Assembly: GCF_018141545.1 (NCBI RefSeq)
Contig: NZ_CP064356.1
Location: 2,121,001 to 2,185,000, forward strand
DNA: 64,000 bases
Source: Miltoncostaea oceani
GTDB lineage: Bacteria > Actinomycetota > Thermoleophilia > Miltoncostaeales > Miltoncostaeaceae
Direction of reading: 5' to 3'
The notes under the pieces: generated by a model
The model's database searches: none
What the model was told of the DNA's origin: nothing
What the model saw: only the letters and a program-made list of their open reading frames with translations
In this document: piece by piece, positions 35,227-44,219 of the stretch
How the letters are laid out: each line of letters opens with the position of its first letter
Numbering within the stretch: the stretch's first letter is position 1
Position numbers and translations under genes: made by a program

Positions 35227-36647
35227 CCGGGCACCTCGATCCAGAACGTGGCCCCGTCACCGGGGCGGTTGTCGACGCCGGCGGCGCCGCCGTGGGCCTC
35301 CGCGATGCCGCGGACGATCGCGAGCCCGAGACCCGAGCCCGGGCTGCGGGTGCGCCCGCGGTTGAACGGACGGAACAGCCGCTCCTCCTCCCCGGCGGGG
35401 ATCCCGCCTCCCGAGTCGGCGACCTCGATGCGCCAGACGTCCCGCCCGCGGGCGAGGCGCAGCTCGACGGGGGCGTCGCCCTCCGAGTGCAGGGCGGCGT
35501 TCTGGACGAGGTTCACGATCGCCTGGGTGAGGCGCTGGGGGTCGGCGACGACCACCGCCCCGGCGGGGGCGGGCCCGACGCGCAGCCGCCCCCCCAGCAG
35601 GGGCTCGACGGCGCGGGAGACGTCGGACAGGAAGGACTCGAGCGCGACGGGCTCCATCCGCAGGAACCCGGGGTCCTCCATCCGCGACAGCATCGTCATG
35701 TCCTCGACGATCCGGCCCATGCGGCCGAGCTCCTCGATGACGATGCCGATGGCCTCGCGGACGTCCTCGGGTGCGGGGTCGTCGCCGAGCACCTCGAGGT
35801 GGCCGCGGCAGATCGTGATGGGGGTCCGCAGCTCGTGCGACGCCTCGCGGATGAAGCGCTGCTCCCGCGTGAACGACGCCTCGAGGCGCCCGAGCATCGT
35901 GTTGAAGGTGGCGGCGAGGTCGCCGATCTCGTCGGTGCGCGGGGGGATCTGGATCCGCTGCGTCAGGTCCCCCTCGCGGGCGATCGCGTCGGCCGTGGTC
36001 GCCATGTCCTTCACGGGGCGCAGCAGGCGCCCGAGGATGAACCACGCGATCCCCGACGCGAGGAGGAAGGCGACGCCGGTCGCGACGAACACCGCGGCCC
36101 GGCGCTCGAACAGGGCGTCGCGGTCGGCCTGCGTCAGGCGCGCCGCGGCGACGCCGCCGACCCGCCGGCCCCCGATGGTGATGAGGGTCCGCAGCACCCG
36201 GGCCTCGCCCTGGCCGGTGCGGACGGAGAGGATCCCCGGGGAGCGGACGTCCTCCACGAGCGGGCCGAGCACCGCCTCCGCGGCGAGGGGCCCCTCGGCG
36301 CGGAGCGGCGCGGCGCCGATCCGGACGACGATCGTGTCGCGGTCGCCGGCGGGCCAGGCGTCGAGGTACGACGACACGGCCTCCCGCGGCGTGAGGCCGT
36401 CGTTGCGTCCCGCCTGGATCGCGGCCTGGAAGTCGACGACCTCCTCGCGCAGCTCGTCGTCGACGGACCGCTGCTGCGACTGCTCCGCCTGCTGGAACGT
36501 CACGATGGACGTCAGGGCGAGCGCGAGGCCGAGCAGCAGCGCGTAGACGCCGAGCACGCGTGGACGCAGGCCGAGGGCGGGTCCACGGCGGTCGTCGCCG
36601 GCTCCGCGCGGACGGCGGCCGCGGCGGGCGGGTTCAGTCGTCGCCAT
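35223..36647 (-). CDS. sensor histidine kinase
   Basis: About 474 residues. A membrane helix (VYALLLGLALALTSIVTF), an extracytoplasmic region of about 120 residues, a second helix (AAVFVATGVAFLLASGIAWFI) and HAMP are followed by HisKA with FIREASHELRTPI (His near 270) and HATPase_c with NLVQNAALHS, DSGGGIP and GSGLGLAIV. It phosphorylates the adjacent regulator. The ATG at 36647 overlaps the preceding poly-Asp gene by 14 bp and has GAGG upstream. An earlier in-frame ATG (36707) would add a Thr-rich stretch inside that gene and is less likely. Confidence 0.92.
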   Translation of the reverse strand: MATTEPARRGRRPRGAGDDRRGPALGLRPRVLGVYALLLGLALALTSIVTFQQAEQSQQRSVDDELREEVVDFQAAIQAGRNDGLTPREAVSSYLDAWPAGDRDTIVVRIGAAPLRAEGPLAAEAVLGPLVEDVRSPGILSVRTGQGEARVLRTLITIGGRRVGGVAAARLTQADRDALFERRAAVFVATGVAFLLASGIAWFILGRLLRPVKDMATTADAIAREGDLTQRIQIPPRTDEIGDLAATFNTMLGRLEASFTREQRFIREASHELRTPITICRGHLEVLGDDPAPEDVREAIGIVIEELGRMGRIVEDMTMLSRMEDPGFLRMEPVALESFLSDVSRAVEPLLGGRLRVGPAPAGAVVVADPQRLTQAIVNLVQNAALHSEGDAPVELRLARGRDVWRIEVADSGGGIPAGEEERLFRPFNRGRTRSPGSGLGLAIVRGIAEAHGGAAGVDNRPGDGATFWIEVPG

Positions 36648-37155
36648 CGTCGGCCTCGTCGTCGTCGTCGACCTCGTCGTCGGCTCCGTCGTCGTCGTCA
36701 TCGTCATCGTCGTCGTCGGGTGCCGGCGCCGGGGCGGGCGCGGGGGCCGGCGCCGGGGCGGGCGCGGCGGGCGCGGCGGGCGCCGGCGCCGCGGGTCGCG
36801 GCGGCGACGGTCGCGGGCGGGGGGCCGCGGGGGTCGCGGGGGCCGGGGTGGCGCGCGGGGTCGGCGCGGGCGCCACGGACGCGGGTGCCGCCGGGGCCGG
36901 GGCCGCGGGCGCCGGGTCCGGGGGCGCGGGGACGGTGGCCGGCCGGGACGGCCTCGGTCGCGGTCGCGCCGGGGGGTCCCCCGCGCTCGTGGTGCCCATC
37001 GGGACCTCCACGACGGGCAGGTCCTCGGGGCCGATGGTCGCGCGGTCCTGGGTCCAGCGGCCCACCAGCACGCTGGCGACGACGCCGATCAGGACGGCGA
37101 CGGCCACCACCAGGAGCGGTCCGCGGCCACCCACGAGGTCGCGGAGGGTCCCCAT
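36634..37155 (-). CDS. membrane-anchored Pro/Ala-rich protein with poly-Asp tail
   Basis: 173 residues: one membrane helix (GPLLVVAVAVLIGVVASVLV, about 12-31), a linker, about 85 residues of Pro/Ala repeats (PAPAPAPAP) and a C-terminal run of ten Asp followed by mixed Asp/Glu. The topology is probably N-in with an extended extracytoplasmic stalk ending in a dense negative charge. No family was recognised. It overlaps the kinase gene by 14 bp and starts the operon, so it may modulate the sensor or bind cations for it; that role is an inference. Confidence 0.7.
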   Translation of the reverse strand: MGTLRDLVGGRGPLLVVAVAVLIGVVASVLVGRWTQDRATIGPEDLPVVEVPMGTTSAGDPPARPRPRPSRPATVPAPPDPAPAAPAPAAPASVAPAPTPRATPAPATPAAPRPRPSPPRPAAPAPAAPAAPAPAPAPAPAPAPAPDDDDDDDDDDGADDEVDDDDEADDGDD

Positions 37156-37236
37156 GCGGCGATGGTGGCACAGGCCCCCCGCCGTCCCCGCCGGTATGAG
37201 GAAAGTCTCATGGCCGGCGACCCGGCCCCGGGGGCG

Positions 37237-38139
37237 CTACGGCTGGGTGAACAGCATCCCGAGGAGGAGGCCGACCCCCCACAGCGACAGGGAGACGATG
37301 CCGAGGATGATCCCCGCCTTCGCCAGGCCGCGGTTGCCGAGCCGCCCGTCGGTGACGGTGTCGTCGTCGAGGGCGAACAGTCCGAGACCGACGGCCGGGG
37401 CCGCCGTGAACGGGATCAGGACGCCGACGATGCCGAGGACCAGCGACGAGACCGCCTTGCCCTGGGCGGGGTTTCGGGAGGGGTCGGGGCCGCGGGCCGG
37501 GACCCGCAGGCCCACGAGGGCGGCGGCCGTCCCGGCGAACAGCAGCAGCGACCCGAAGAGCATGAGGTAGCCGGCGGGGCCGAGGCTGATGTCCACGCCC
37601 GGCGTCAGGTCGTCGGACGAGCGGAAGCCGATCAGGGCGAAGGCCACGATGAGCGCGAAGAGGGCCGAGACCGTGACGCCGGCGATGCGCGCCCACGCCC
37701 ACGGCGCGGCGGCCGCGGCGACGCACAGCACCGCGGCGACGACGCCGATCCACGACCCGCCGGCGACGGAGATGGTGACGAACCCCTGGTCCACGGCGGT
37801 CGAGCCCGCGGACGAGGCGACGAGGACGCCGCCGATCGCGGCGAGCACGAACCCGGCGCGGCCCAGCACGGTCGGGTCGTACGCCCGGCCGGTGCCACCG
37901 CCGAGGACGCCGCCGAGGAGCCCCGTGGGCGCCTCGGAGCCGCCGTCGGCGGGCGCGCCGGCCCCGGCCGCCGGGCTCGCGCCCGCGGGGGCGGCCGACG
38001 GCGGCGCCGGCGGGATGCCCGCGATGGGGTCGGTCGCCGTGCCGCCGCCCTCGCTGACGTGCTCGGTCCACGCGGAGCCGTCCCAGTACCGCAGCCGCCC
38101 CGTGCGCGTCGGATCCCCGTACCAGCCCGCGCTCGCCAT
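37237..38139 (-). CDS. DUF2510/DUF4190-like membrane protein
   Basis: 300 residues. The N-terminus is a DUF2510 module (AGWYGDPTRTGRLRYWDGSAW), followed by a Pro/Ala-rich linker, about four membrane helices (residues about 90-210), and a C-terminal DUF4190-like part with a helix pair (AVSSLVLGIVGVLIPFTAAPAVG, GIILGIVSLSLWGVGLLLG). DUF2510 is typical of actinobacterial membrane proteins and is thought to bind partners or ligands; no activity is known. The ATG follows GAAGGGAG. Confidence 0.85.
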   Translation of the reverse strand: MASAGWYGDPTRTGRLRYWDGSAWTEHVSEGGGTATDPIAGIPPAPPSAAPAGASPAAGAGAPADGGSEAPTGLLGGVLGGGTGRAYDPTVLGRAGFVLAAIGGVLVASSAGSTAVDQGFVTISVAGGSWIGVVAAVLCVAAAAAPWAWARIAGVTVSALFALIVAFALIGFRSSDDLTPGVDISLGPAGYLMLFGSLLLFAGTAAALVGLRVPARGPDPSRNPAQGKAVSSLVLGIVGVLIPFTAAPAVGLGLFALDDDTVTDGRLGNRGLAKAGIILGIVSLSLWGVGLLLGMLFTQP

Positions 38140-38169
38140 GCGCTCTCCCTTCGGTCGCCGGGCCGAACG

Positions 38170-39294
38170 CTACCCGGCGCGCCGGACGCGCGTCAGCGGG
38201 AGGCCCTCGCAGGACCCGCCGCCGGCGAGCCGGTGGCGCGCGGCCCGCGCCACGTCCGCGATGAGGCGGTCGCCGACGGCGTCCGTCACCCCCGACGCGC
38301 TCCAGGTCATGACGACGGCGACGACCGGCCCCGACCGGAGGTAGAGGACGCCCGCGTCGTGCTTGACCTCCTCGGTGTAGCCGGTCTTGTGGGCGACGGG
38401 GACGTCCCCCGGCAGGCCGGCGACGAGCTTGGTGCGGTCCCGCACGTCGAGGAGTCGGGCGAGCACCTCGCCGCGCGCGGCGTCCGCGCCGATGCCGAGG
38501 CGCCCGATGCCCCCGCGCCCGATGGCGCCCCGGTGGACGGCCACCATCAGCCGTGCCAGCTCGTAGGGCGTCGCGATGAAGTTGGTGAAGAGGGCGGGGC
38601 TCGCGGTGGTCGTCACGGGGAGCGGCCGGCGGGCGTCCTCGATGATGTAGGGCCGCCGCACCAGGGAGCGCGCGAGCCCCAGCGCCCGCAGGGTGTCGGT
38701 CACCGACGCCGCGCCGCGGTCGCCGGAGCCGCCCCCGAGCGCCGCCAGCACGGCGTTGGCGGCGACGTCGTCCGAGTCGATGACCATCCGGTCGAGCAGG
38801 CCGTCGAGCTCGCCGGCGCGGCCACGGCGGACCGCGTCGACGAGGATCGCCGCCTTCAGCGTGCTGGCCGCCGGGAACTGCGCGTCGGCGTTCCGGCTCG
38901 CCCCGCAACCCGTGACCAGGTGCTGCACGTAGACGCCCGAGACGGCCCCGACGCGGCCGGTGAGGGCGTCGACGTCCGCCTGGAGCCGCCGGTCGATGAA
39001 GCCCGGCAGGCGCCCGGCGCGCCGCGCCGAGGCCGGCAGCACGCGCAGGCGCACCGTCGCGGACCACCGCGACCCGCCGGGCCCGATCGCACGGACCCGC
39101 ACGGGGGCCACCCCCACCGGCACCGGCACCGACACCCGCCGCGGCCCCGACGGCACCGTGAGGCGGGCGGTGATGCGCCCGTCGGCCTGCACCTCGACGC
39201 GGCGCACCCCGGGGCCGAGGCGCACCGCGATGCGCCCGTAGCTGACCGCCGGCGCCGACAGCACCGGGGGCGGGGGCGGGGCGTGGGCGATCAC
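38170..39294 (-). CDS. class A beta-lactamase-like serine hydrolase
   Basis: 374 residues. The C-terminal 260 residues are a Beta-lactamase2-type domain: SxxK in AASTLKAAIL (Ser near 142), SDD in place of SDN (VIDSDDVAAN) and KTG in AHKTGYTEE (near 300). A beta-rich domain of about 100 residues precedes it. The SDN deviation and lack of a clear signal peptide leave open whether it acts on beta-lactams or another ester/amide. The GTG overlaps the acyltransferase stop by 4 bp. Confidence 0.82.
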   Translation of the reverse strand: MIAHAPPPPPVLSAPAVSYGRIAVRLGPGVRRVEVQADGRITARLTVPSGPRRVSVPVPVGVAPVRVRAIGPGGSRWSATVRLRVLPASARRAGRLPGFIDRRLQADVDALTGRVGAVSGVYVQHLVTGCGASRNADAQFPAASTLKAAILVDAVRRGRAGELDGLLDRMVIDSDDVAANAVLAALGGGSGDRGAASVTDTLRALGLARSLVRRPYIIEDARRPLPVTTTASPALFTNFIATPYELARLMVAVHRGAIGRGGIGRLGIGADAARGEVLARLLDVRDRTKLVAGLPGDVPVAHKTGYTEEVKHDAGVLYLRSGPVVAVVMTWSASGVTDAVGDRLIADVARAARHRLAGGGSCEGLPLTRVRRAG

Positions 39295-39971
39295 GCCGGC
39301 ACGCCCGGCATGCGCGCCAGCATCCCCTCGATGGCAGCCCGCGCCCGCCGGGTCACCTCGGCGGCGCGTTCGCGCGGGGACCCCTCCCCCGGCACCTCGA
39401 GCGGTTCGCCGAAGGCGATCAGCACGGGGCCGCGCCCCACCGGGCGCCACCCCCGGAGCACGTGCTGCGTGCCGTGGACCGCCGCCGGGACCACCGTGAC
39501 ACCGGGTGTCAGGGCCAGGTGGCCCGCCCCGTCGCGGAACGGCCCGGGGGTGGCGCTCCACCCCGCGACGCCCTCGGGGAACACCACCAGCAGGCGCCCG
39601 GCCGCGAGCTGGGCGCGGGCGTGCCGCATGGCCCGGAGGTCGGGGCGGCCGGAGCGGATGGGGAACGCCCCGAGGGCGAAGAGCAGCGTCGCGAGCGCCC
39701 GGCTCCGGAAGTGGCGGTCGAGCGCCATGTACTGGGCGCGACGCGGCACGCACGCGAGCCCGACGGCGGCCGGGTCGATGTCGGCGGGGTGGTTCGCGAT
39801 GACGAGCACGCCGCCCTCGCGGGGGATCCGCCGCCTCCCCGCGACCCGGAAGCCCAGCAGGGGCGGGGCGATCGCCCCGAGCAGCAGACGGCCGAACCAC
39901 CAGACGGGGGCGCGCACGCCCCCCGGCGCGGGACGCCAGTGCACGTCGGGCGCGTCCCGGTCTCCGGTCAC
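39291..39971 (-). CDS. PlsC-type 1-acylglycerol-3-phosphate acyltransferase
   Basis: 226 residues. Both catalytic/binding motifs of the family are present: NHPADID (HX4D, motif I) and VFPEGVAGW (FPEG, motif III), with AFPIRSG between them. The enzyme transfers an acyl group from acyl-CoA or acyl-ACP to lysophosphatidate or a similar acceptor at the membrane. It overlaps both neighbours (thiolase stop, beta-lactamase-like start) by 4 bp, so the three genes form one operon. Confidence 0.9.
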   Translation of the reverse strand: MTGDRDAPDVHWRPAPGGVRAPVWWFGRLLLGAIAPPLLGFRVAGRRRIPREGGVLVIANHPADIDPAAVGLACVPRRAQYMALDRHFRSRALATLLFALGAFPIRSGRPDLRAMRHARAQLAAGRLLVVFPEGVAGWSATPGPFRDGAGHLALTPGVTVVPAAVHGTQHVLRGWRPVGRGPVLIAFGEPLEVPGEGSPRERAAEVTRRARAAIEGMLARMPGVPA

Positions 39972-41158
39972 GCCGTGGACGCCGGCCTCTCGACGACCAT
40001 CGCGATCCCCTGTCCCCCGCCGATGCAGAGCGAGGCGAGCCCGAGCCGGGCCTGCTCCCGGCCCATCGAGTGCAGGAGCGTGGTCAGCACCCGCGCCCCG
40101 GAGGCCCCGATGGGGTGGCCGAGGGCGATCGCCCCGCCGTGGACGTTGGTGCGCTCCGGGTCGAGCCCGAGGCGGCGGCAGACGGCGAGCGACTGGGCGG
40201 CGAACGCCTCGTTCAGCTCGATGAGGTCGAGGTCGGCGAGGGTCACGCCCGCCCGGGTCATCGCGGTGCGGACGGCGTCGACGGGGCCGAGCCCCATCAC
40301 CCGCGGCGCGACCCCGACGGACGCGTACCCCCGGATGATCCCGAGGACCGGGGCGCCGGCCTCCCGCGCCGCGTCGGCGCTCATCACGACGGTGGCGGCC
40401 GCGCCGTCGTTGATCCCCGACGACGAGCCCGCCGTGACGGTGCCCGCCGGGTCGAACGCGGGGCGCAGGCGGCCGAGTGCCTCGAGGGTCGTGTCGGGGC
40501 GGGGGTTCTCGTCGCGGTCGACCACGACGGCGGGGCCGCGGCGCGCGGGGACGGTCACGGGCAGGATCTCGCCGGCGAAGACGCCGTCGGCGATGGCGCG
40601 GGACGCCCGCTGCTGGCTGCGCAGCGCGAACGCGTCCTGGTCCTCGCGGGTGATGCCGTCCTCGGCGGCGATGTTCTCCGCGGTGATCCCCATGTGCACG
40701 TCGCACATCGCGCACCACAGGCCGTCGTGGACCATCGCGTCGACGACGGTCGCGTCGCCCATCCGCTGCCCGGCGCGGAGGGCGGGCAGCAGGTGCGGTG
40801 CGGCGCTCATGTTCTCCATGCCGCCGGCCACGACGACCTCGGCGTCGCCGGCGCGGATCGCCTGCGCCGCGAGGGCGACGGCCCGCAGCCCCGACCCGCA
40901 GACCATGTTCACGGTGGTCGCCGGGACCGTCTCCGGCACCCCGGCGCGGAGGGCGGCCTGGCGCGCCGGGTTCTGGCCGAGGCCCGCCGAGAGCACGTTG
41001 CCCATCAGCACCTCGTCGACCCGGCCGGGGGGCGTGCCGGCCCGCCGGAGGGCCTCCGCGACGACGAGCGCCCCGAGCTCGGTGGCGGGGACGGGGGCGA
41101 GCGCCCCCATGAAGCCCCCGATGGGGGTGCGCACCGCGCTGGCGATCACGACGTCCAT
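39968..41158 (-). CDS. acetyl-CoA C-acyltransferase (thiolase)
   Basis: 396 residues with all thiolase signatures: the acyl-accepting Cys in NMVCGSGLRA (near 89), NEAFAAQ, GGAIALGHPIGASG with the catalytic His, and CIGGGQG with the second Cys near the end. It condenses or cleaves acetyl-CoA/3-ketoacyl-CoA, either in beta-oxidation or in acetoacetyl-CoA formation. The operon with an acyltransferase points to lipid metabolism. A TAGGTT hexamer about 35 nt upstream may be the -10. Confidence 0.95.
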   Translation of the reverse strand: MDVVIASAVRTPIGGFMGALAPVPATELGALVVAEALRRAGTPPGRVDEVLMGNVLSAGLGQNPARQAALRAGVPETVPATTVNMVCGSGLRAVALAAQAIRAGDAEVVVAGGMENMSAAPHLLPALRAGQRMGDATVVDAMVHDGLWCAMCDVHMGITAENIAAEDGITREDQDAFALRSQQRASRAIADGVFAGEILPVTVPARRGPAVVVDRDENPRPDTTLEALGRLRPAFDPAGTVTAGSSSGINDGAAATVVMSADAAREAGAPVLGIIRGYASVGVAPRVMGLGPVDAVRTAMTRAGVTLADLDLIELNEAFAAQSLAVCRRLGLDPERTNVHGGAIALGHPIGASGARVLTTLLHSMGREQARLGLASLCIGGGQGIAMVVERPASTA

Positions 41159-41247
41159 CGGGCCGTCCCGGTTCGGGGTCGAGGGGCCCCGGAACCTACC
41201 GGGACGGAACCCGCCCGGCCCTGTTCAGGCCGCGGCCGGACCGGCCG

Positions 41248-41784
41248 ATGACAGGGGGGATGCCCGCCCGCTCCTCCGTGCTGGCCGTGACGGCCGTCGC
41301 CCTCGCGTGCGCCGGTCCCCTCGCCGGGGCCGCCCTCGCCCAGGACGACGCCGAGCCGCCGGCGCCCGTCGCGGCGCCGGCCCCGGTGAAGATCGAGAAC
41401 GCCCTGCTCGCCGAGATGAACCGCGTCCGGGTGCAGCGCGGCCGGGTGGCCCTGCGCCCCCACGCGAGCCTCCGCCGCCCCGCGCGGGAGCAGAGCCGGT
41501 ACCTGCTGGCCATCGGCGACCTGTCCCACGAGGGCCCCGACGGCGCGCCGTTCTGGACCCGCCTCGTCGCGGCCGGCTTCCCCCGCACCCGCCTCATGGC
41601 GGAGAACCTCGCCATGGTGTCCGGCTGCGAGATCTCGGGCGCCCGGCGGACGGTGGACATGTGGATGCGCAGCCCCGGGCACCGCGCCAACCTGCTCAAC
41701 CCGCGGTTCCGCTGGGTCGGCCCCGGCGTCGCCGTCGGCCGCGACTGCTCGGCGACCTACCTCACGGCCGACTACGGGTCCTGA
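41248..41784 (+). CDS. secreted CAP-domain (SCP/PR1-like) protein
   Basis: 178 residues. A signal peptide (VLAVTAVALACAGPLAGAALA) and short Pro/Ala linker are followed by a CAP domain: LLAEMNRVRVQRG, LRPHASLRRPAREQSRYL, LSHEGPDG, MAENLAM, MWMRSPGHRANLLNPRFRWVGPGVA. These are the standard CAP1/CAP2 motifs with the His/Glu cleft residues. The function of bacterial CAP proteins is mostly unknown. The ATG at 41248 has no clear ribosome-binding site; 41260 is an alternative. Confidence 0.9.
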   Translation: MTGGMPARSSVLAVTAVALACAGPLAGAALAQDDAEPPAPVAAPAPVKIENALLAEMNRVRVQRGRVALRPHASLRRPAREQSRYLLAIGDLSHEGPDGAPFWTRLVAAGFPRTRLMAENLAMVSGCEISGARRTVDMWMRSPGHRANLLNPRFRWVGPGVAVGRDCSATYLTADYGS

Positions 41785-41797
41785 CGACCCCGCGCCG

Positions 41798-41817
41798 CCG
41801 CGGCCCGCGGGCCGCGG
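41798..41817. terminator. 20-bp perfect palindrome between convergent genes
   Basis: CCGCGGCCCGCGGGCCGCGG is self-complementary and lies between the CAP stop (41784) and the ErpA stop (41830). It is a likely bidirectional terminator. Confidence 0.55.
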
Positions 41818-41829
41818 CCGGTCACGCGG

Positions 41830-42153
41830 TCAGGCCTGGAAGCTCTTCCCGCAGCCGCACGAGGCGGAGGCGTTCGGGTTGTTGATGAGGAACCCGGCCC
41901 CCTGGAAGCCCTCCTCGTAGTCGAGCTCGACGCCGAGCAGGTAGGGGACGCTGAACCGGTCGATGATGACCCGGACGCCCTCGTCCTCTTCGAGCACCTC
42001 GTCGCCGTCGGCCGGCGGGGCCAGCGACAGGTCGTACTCGAACCCCGAGCAGCCGCCCGGGACCACCTGGACGCGCAGACCCGTGTGGGGATCCGCCTCC
42101 TCGGCGATCAGGGTGCGGAGCTTGTCCTTGGCCTCCTGCGTGAGCGTGACCAT
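41830..42153 (-). CDS. erpA: A-type Fe-S cluster carrier (ErpA/IscA)
   Basis: 107 residues starting MVTLTQEAKDKLRTL. It has the three ligand cysteines of the family, Cys35 (GGCSGFEYDL), Cys99 and Cys101 (SCGCGKSF). It accepts Fe-S clusters from the assembly scaffold and delivers them to apo-proteins. It appears monocistronic here and convergent with the CAP gene. A GGAAGGA site precedes the ATG. Confidence 0.94.
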   Translation of the reverse strand: MVTLTQEAKDKLRTLIAEEADPHTGLRVQVVPGGCSGFEYDLSLAPPADGDEVLEEDEGVRVIIDRFSVPYLLGVELDYEEGFQGAGFLINNPNASASCGCGKSFQA

Positions 42154-42231
42154 CGCGTGGATCCTTCCGACGACACCGGACCGGTACCGAGTGTGGCAGA
42201 GCACGCGGCCGGACGGCAACTCGTTCTCCGA

Positions 42232-43497
42232 TTAACGACCACCGGCGACGACCCGCCACCGCACCGTCGCCGCGTTGCCCGCCCGGTCCGCGAGGGACAG
42301 CCGCACGCGGACGTCCCCCGGGGGCACCGCCGCGGGCGGGAGGACGATGGTGCTCGACGTCACCGCGGCGCGTGCGGTGACGTCCCGTCCGGCGACCCGG
42401 AGCGTGACCGACGCCGGGTCGACGCCGGTGCCGCCGTCATCGTCCACGAACCGCGCGACGAGGGCGCCGTTGAGGCGTCCGCCGCCGAGGGGCTCGCGCC
42501 CCACGACGCGCGGCGCGCGGTCGGGCGGCGGGCCCGACGACGCGGGGCGCAGGGGCAGCGGACGGCCCGCGAACGCGAGCGCCGCCTGGCTGGTGGCCCA
42601 CACGGAGGGCGGCGCCGGGACGTCCGAGTTGCGCACGCCGCCGTCGGCCCCCTGGAGGCGCGCGAGCAGGGCGAGCGGGCCGCCGGACCGGTTCCACGGG
42701 GGCCGGCTCGACCGCTCGCCCAGCGCCCGGATGGCGAGGGTCACCCACGCCGTCGTCAGGGCGGTGCTGTCGCCGCCGACGACGGTCGGGAACCCCCCGT
42801 CGGGGTTCTGGGCCCGCAGCAGGAACGCCCGGGCCCGCGCCAGCGACGGGGCGGTCGCGGCGGGGCGTCCCGCCGCGACGAGCGCCTGCACGGCGTCGGC
42901 GGTGGTGATCGGGGCGGAGTCCGCGACGTCCCCGAGCGTCGACCACCCCCCGTCGGGGCGCTGGGCCCGCTCGAGGGCCCGGCAGGCGCGGGCGACGGCG
43001 GGCGATCCGGGCGCGAACCCGGCGGCGGTGAGGGCGAGCACGCCCCAGGCGGTCGTGGACGCGTCGCCGCCGATGCTCCCGTCGCCGCGCTGGGCGGCGA
43101 GCACCTGGCGGAGCAGGTTGCGCCCGCCCACCGCACGCGGGTCCCCGCCGACGGCGACGGCCGCGACGGCCCGCCGGGCGGCCTCGCCGGTGGCGAGGGG
43201 GCCGGACGGCGCGAGCAGCGCGTCGCGGAGCGATGGCCCACCGGACCGCCACGCGTCGGCGCGCTCCCCGGCGGCGGCGACGGCGAGGGCCGCCCAGCCC
43301 GTCACGAACGGGTCGGTGCCGGACACGGAGGCGAACCCGCCGCCCGCCGGGTCCTGCCGCGCGCTCAGGTGGTCGAGGGCCCGCGCAAGGGGGCCGGCGG
43401 CGGCGGTCGCCGGCACGCCGAGCACCACGCAGGCGGCCACGACGGCGGCGGGGAGCGACCGCCCCGGGCGGCGGCGCCCCGTGGGACGGGTCGACAT
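42232..43497 (-). CDS. exported alpha/alpha-toroid (prenyltransferase/squalene-oxidase repeat) protein
   Basis: 421 residues. A signal peptide (RSLPAAVVAACVVLGVPATAAA) is followed by at least six repeats of the type L..AQ..DGG[FWS]...D...TAW..LAL (AQRPDGGWSTLGD, AQNPDGGFPTVVG, LQGADGGVRNSD). These form the alpha/alpha toroid seen in terpene cyclases, transcobalamin-like and complement-like proteins. A beta-sandwich of about 100 residues closes the C-terminus. No cyclase DxDD or prenyltransferase zinc ligands were noticed, so a binding rather than catalytic role is more likely. Confidence 0.8.
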   Translation of the reverse strand: MSTRPTGRRRPGRSLPAAVVAACVVLGVPATAAAGPLARALDHLSARQDPAGGGFASVSGTDPFVTGWAALAVAAAGERADAWRSGGPSLRDALLAPSGPLATGEAARRAVAAVAVGGDPRAVGGRNLLRQVLAAQRGDGSIGGDASTTAWGVLALTAAGFAPGSPAVARACRALERAQRPDGGWSTLGDVADSAPITTADAVQALVAAGRPAATAPSLARARAFLLRAQNPDGGFPTVVGGDSTALTTAWVTLAIRALGERSSRPPWNRSGGPLALLARLQGADGGVRNSDVPAPPSVWATSQAALAFAGRPLPLRPASSGPPPDRAPRVVGREPLGGGRLNGALVARFVDDDGGTGVDPASVTLRVAGRDVTARAAVTSSTIVLPPAAVPPGDVRVRLSLADRAGNAATVRWRVVAGGR

Positions 43498-43601
43498 CGG
43501 CGTCAGGTCTACCGGCGCCCCACGGCCGCGGCAACTGGTCGGTCGACGGGGTGGGCGCCACCCGAAGGCCGCAAGCCTCACGGAGGTTGTAGCCTCGGTG
43601 C

Positions 43602-44141
43602 ATGGCCTCACCCCCCGGAGACGGTCCGCGCCGGCGCTCGCCGTTCGCGCGCGCGTTCTCCGACCGCGACGGCAACCTCCGCACGGGGCTCCTCCTCTCC
43701 CTCACGGCCGCCGCGGTCGCGGTGCTGGCGATCGGGATGTTCGCGTCGCTGCTCGCCGCGGGCGCCGGCAGCCCCGCGACCCTCGCGGCATGGGTGACGG
43801 CGGCGTTCATCTTCGTGAAGCTGCCGTTCCTCGCCGTGGTGTGGTGGATCCTGTCCCGCCGGCGCGACCCCCCGGGGGGCGGCGGCTGGACGGGTGGCGA
43901 GACCGACGAGATCCTGGCCTACCTCGAGACCCAGGCCCGCGACAGCGTGGGACGGCCGGACGCCGCCGCCCGGCTCGCGTACTTCGCCCGTGAGGCGTGG
44001 TTCGTGGCGGACACCGCCGACGACGCCCACACCCCGGCCGCCGTCGACACCGCGGTCATGATCGAGGCGATGGCGACCGAGGCGGGCGCCCCGGTCGACC
44101 GGTCGCCGGCGCGCGGGAGGGTGGAGCCGGGCACCGCCTGA
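43602..44141 (+). CDS. two-helix membrane protein, unknown
   Basis: 179 residues: a basic start (GPRRRSPFARAFSDRDG), two membrane helices (GLLLSLTAAAVAVLAIGMFASLL and LAAWVTAAFIFVKLPFLAVVWWIL), and a cytoplasmic helical tail with Asp/Glu (TDEILAYLETQARDSVG, LAYFAREAWFVADTADD). No family was recognised. TAGCCT ends 6 nt before the ATG, so a leaderless transcript is likely. It is divergent from the toroid gene. Confidence 0.68.
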   Translation: MASPPGDGPRRRSPFARAFSDRDGNLRTGLLLSLTAAAVAVLAIGMFASLLAAGAGSPATLAAWVTAAFIFVKLPFLAVVWWILSRRRDPPGGGGWTGGETDEILAYLETQARDSVGRPDAAARLAYFAREAWFVADTADDAHTPAAVDTAVMIEAMATEAGAPVDRSPARGRVEPGTA

Positions 44142-44219
44142 CGCGGCGGGCGCCGGTGCGTCGCCCCGCGGCCCGGCGGGTATCACCGCGGTCCCGCCGT
44201 CCGTCACAGGAGGCCCGCC

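Noticed and set aside
43498-43601. A run of small hairpins between the toroid and membrane-protein genes, with GCAA/GCC segments that recall a c-di-GMP-I riboswitch
   Set aside because: The core consensus does not align, and TAGCCT 6 nt before 43602 and TAGACC before 43497 suggest both transcripts start near their start codons, leaving no leader to carry a riboswitch.
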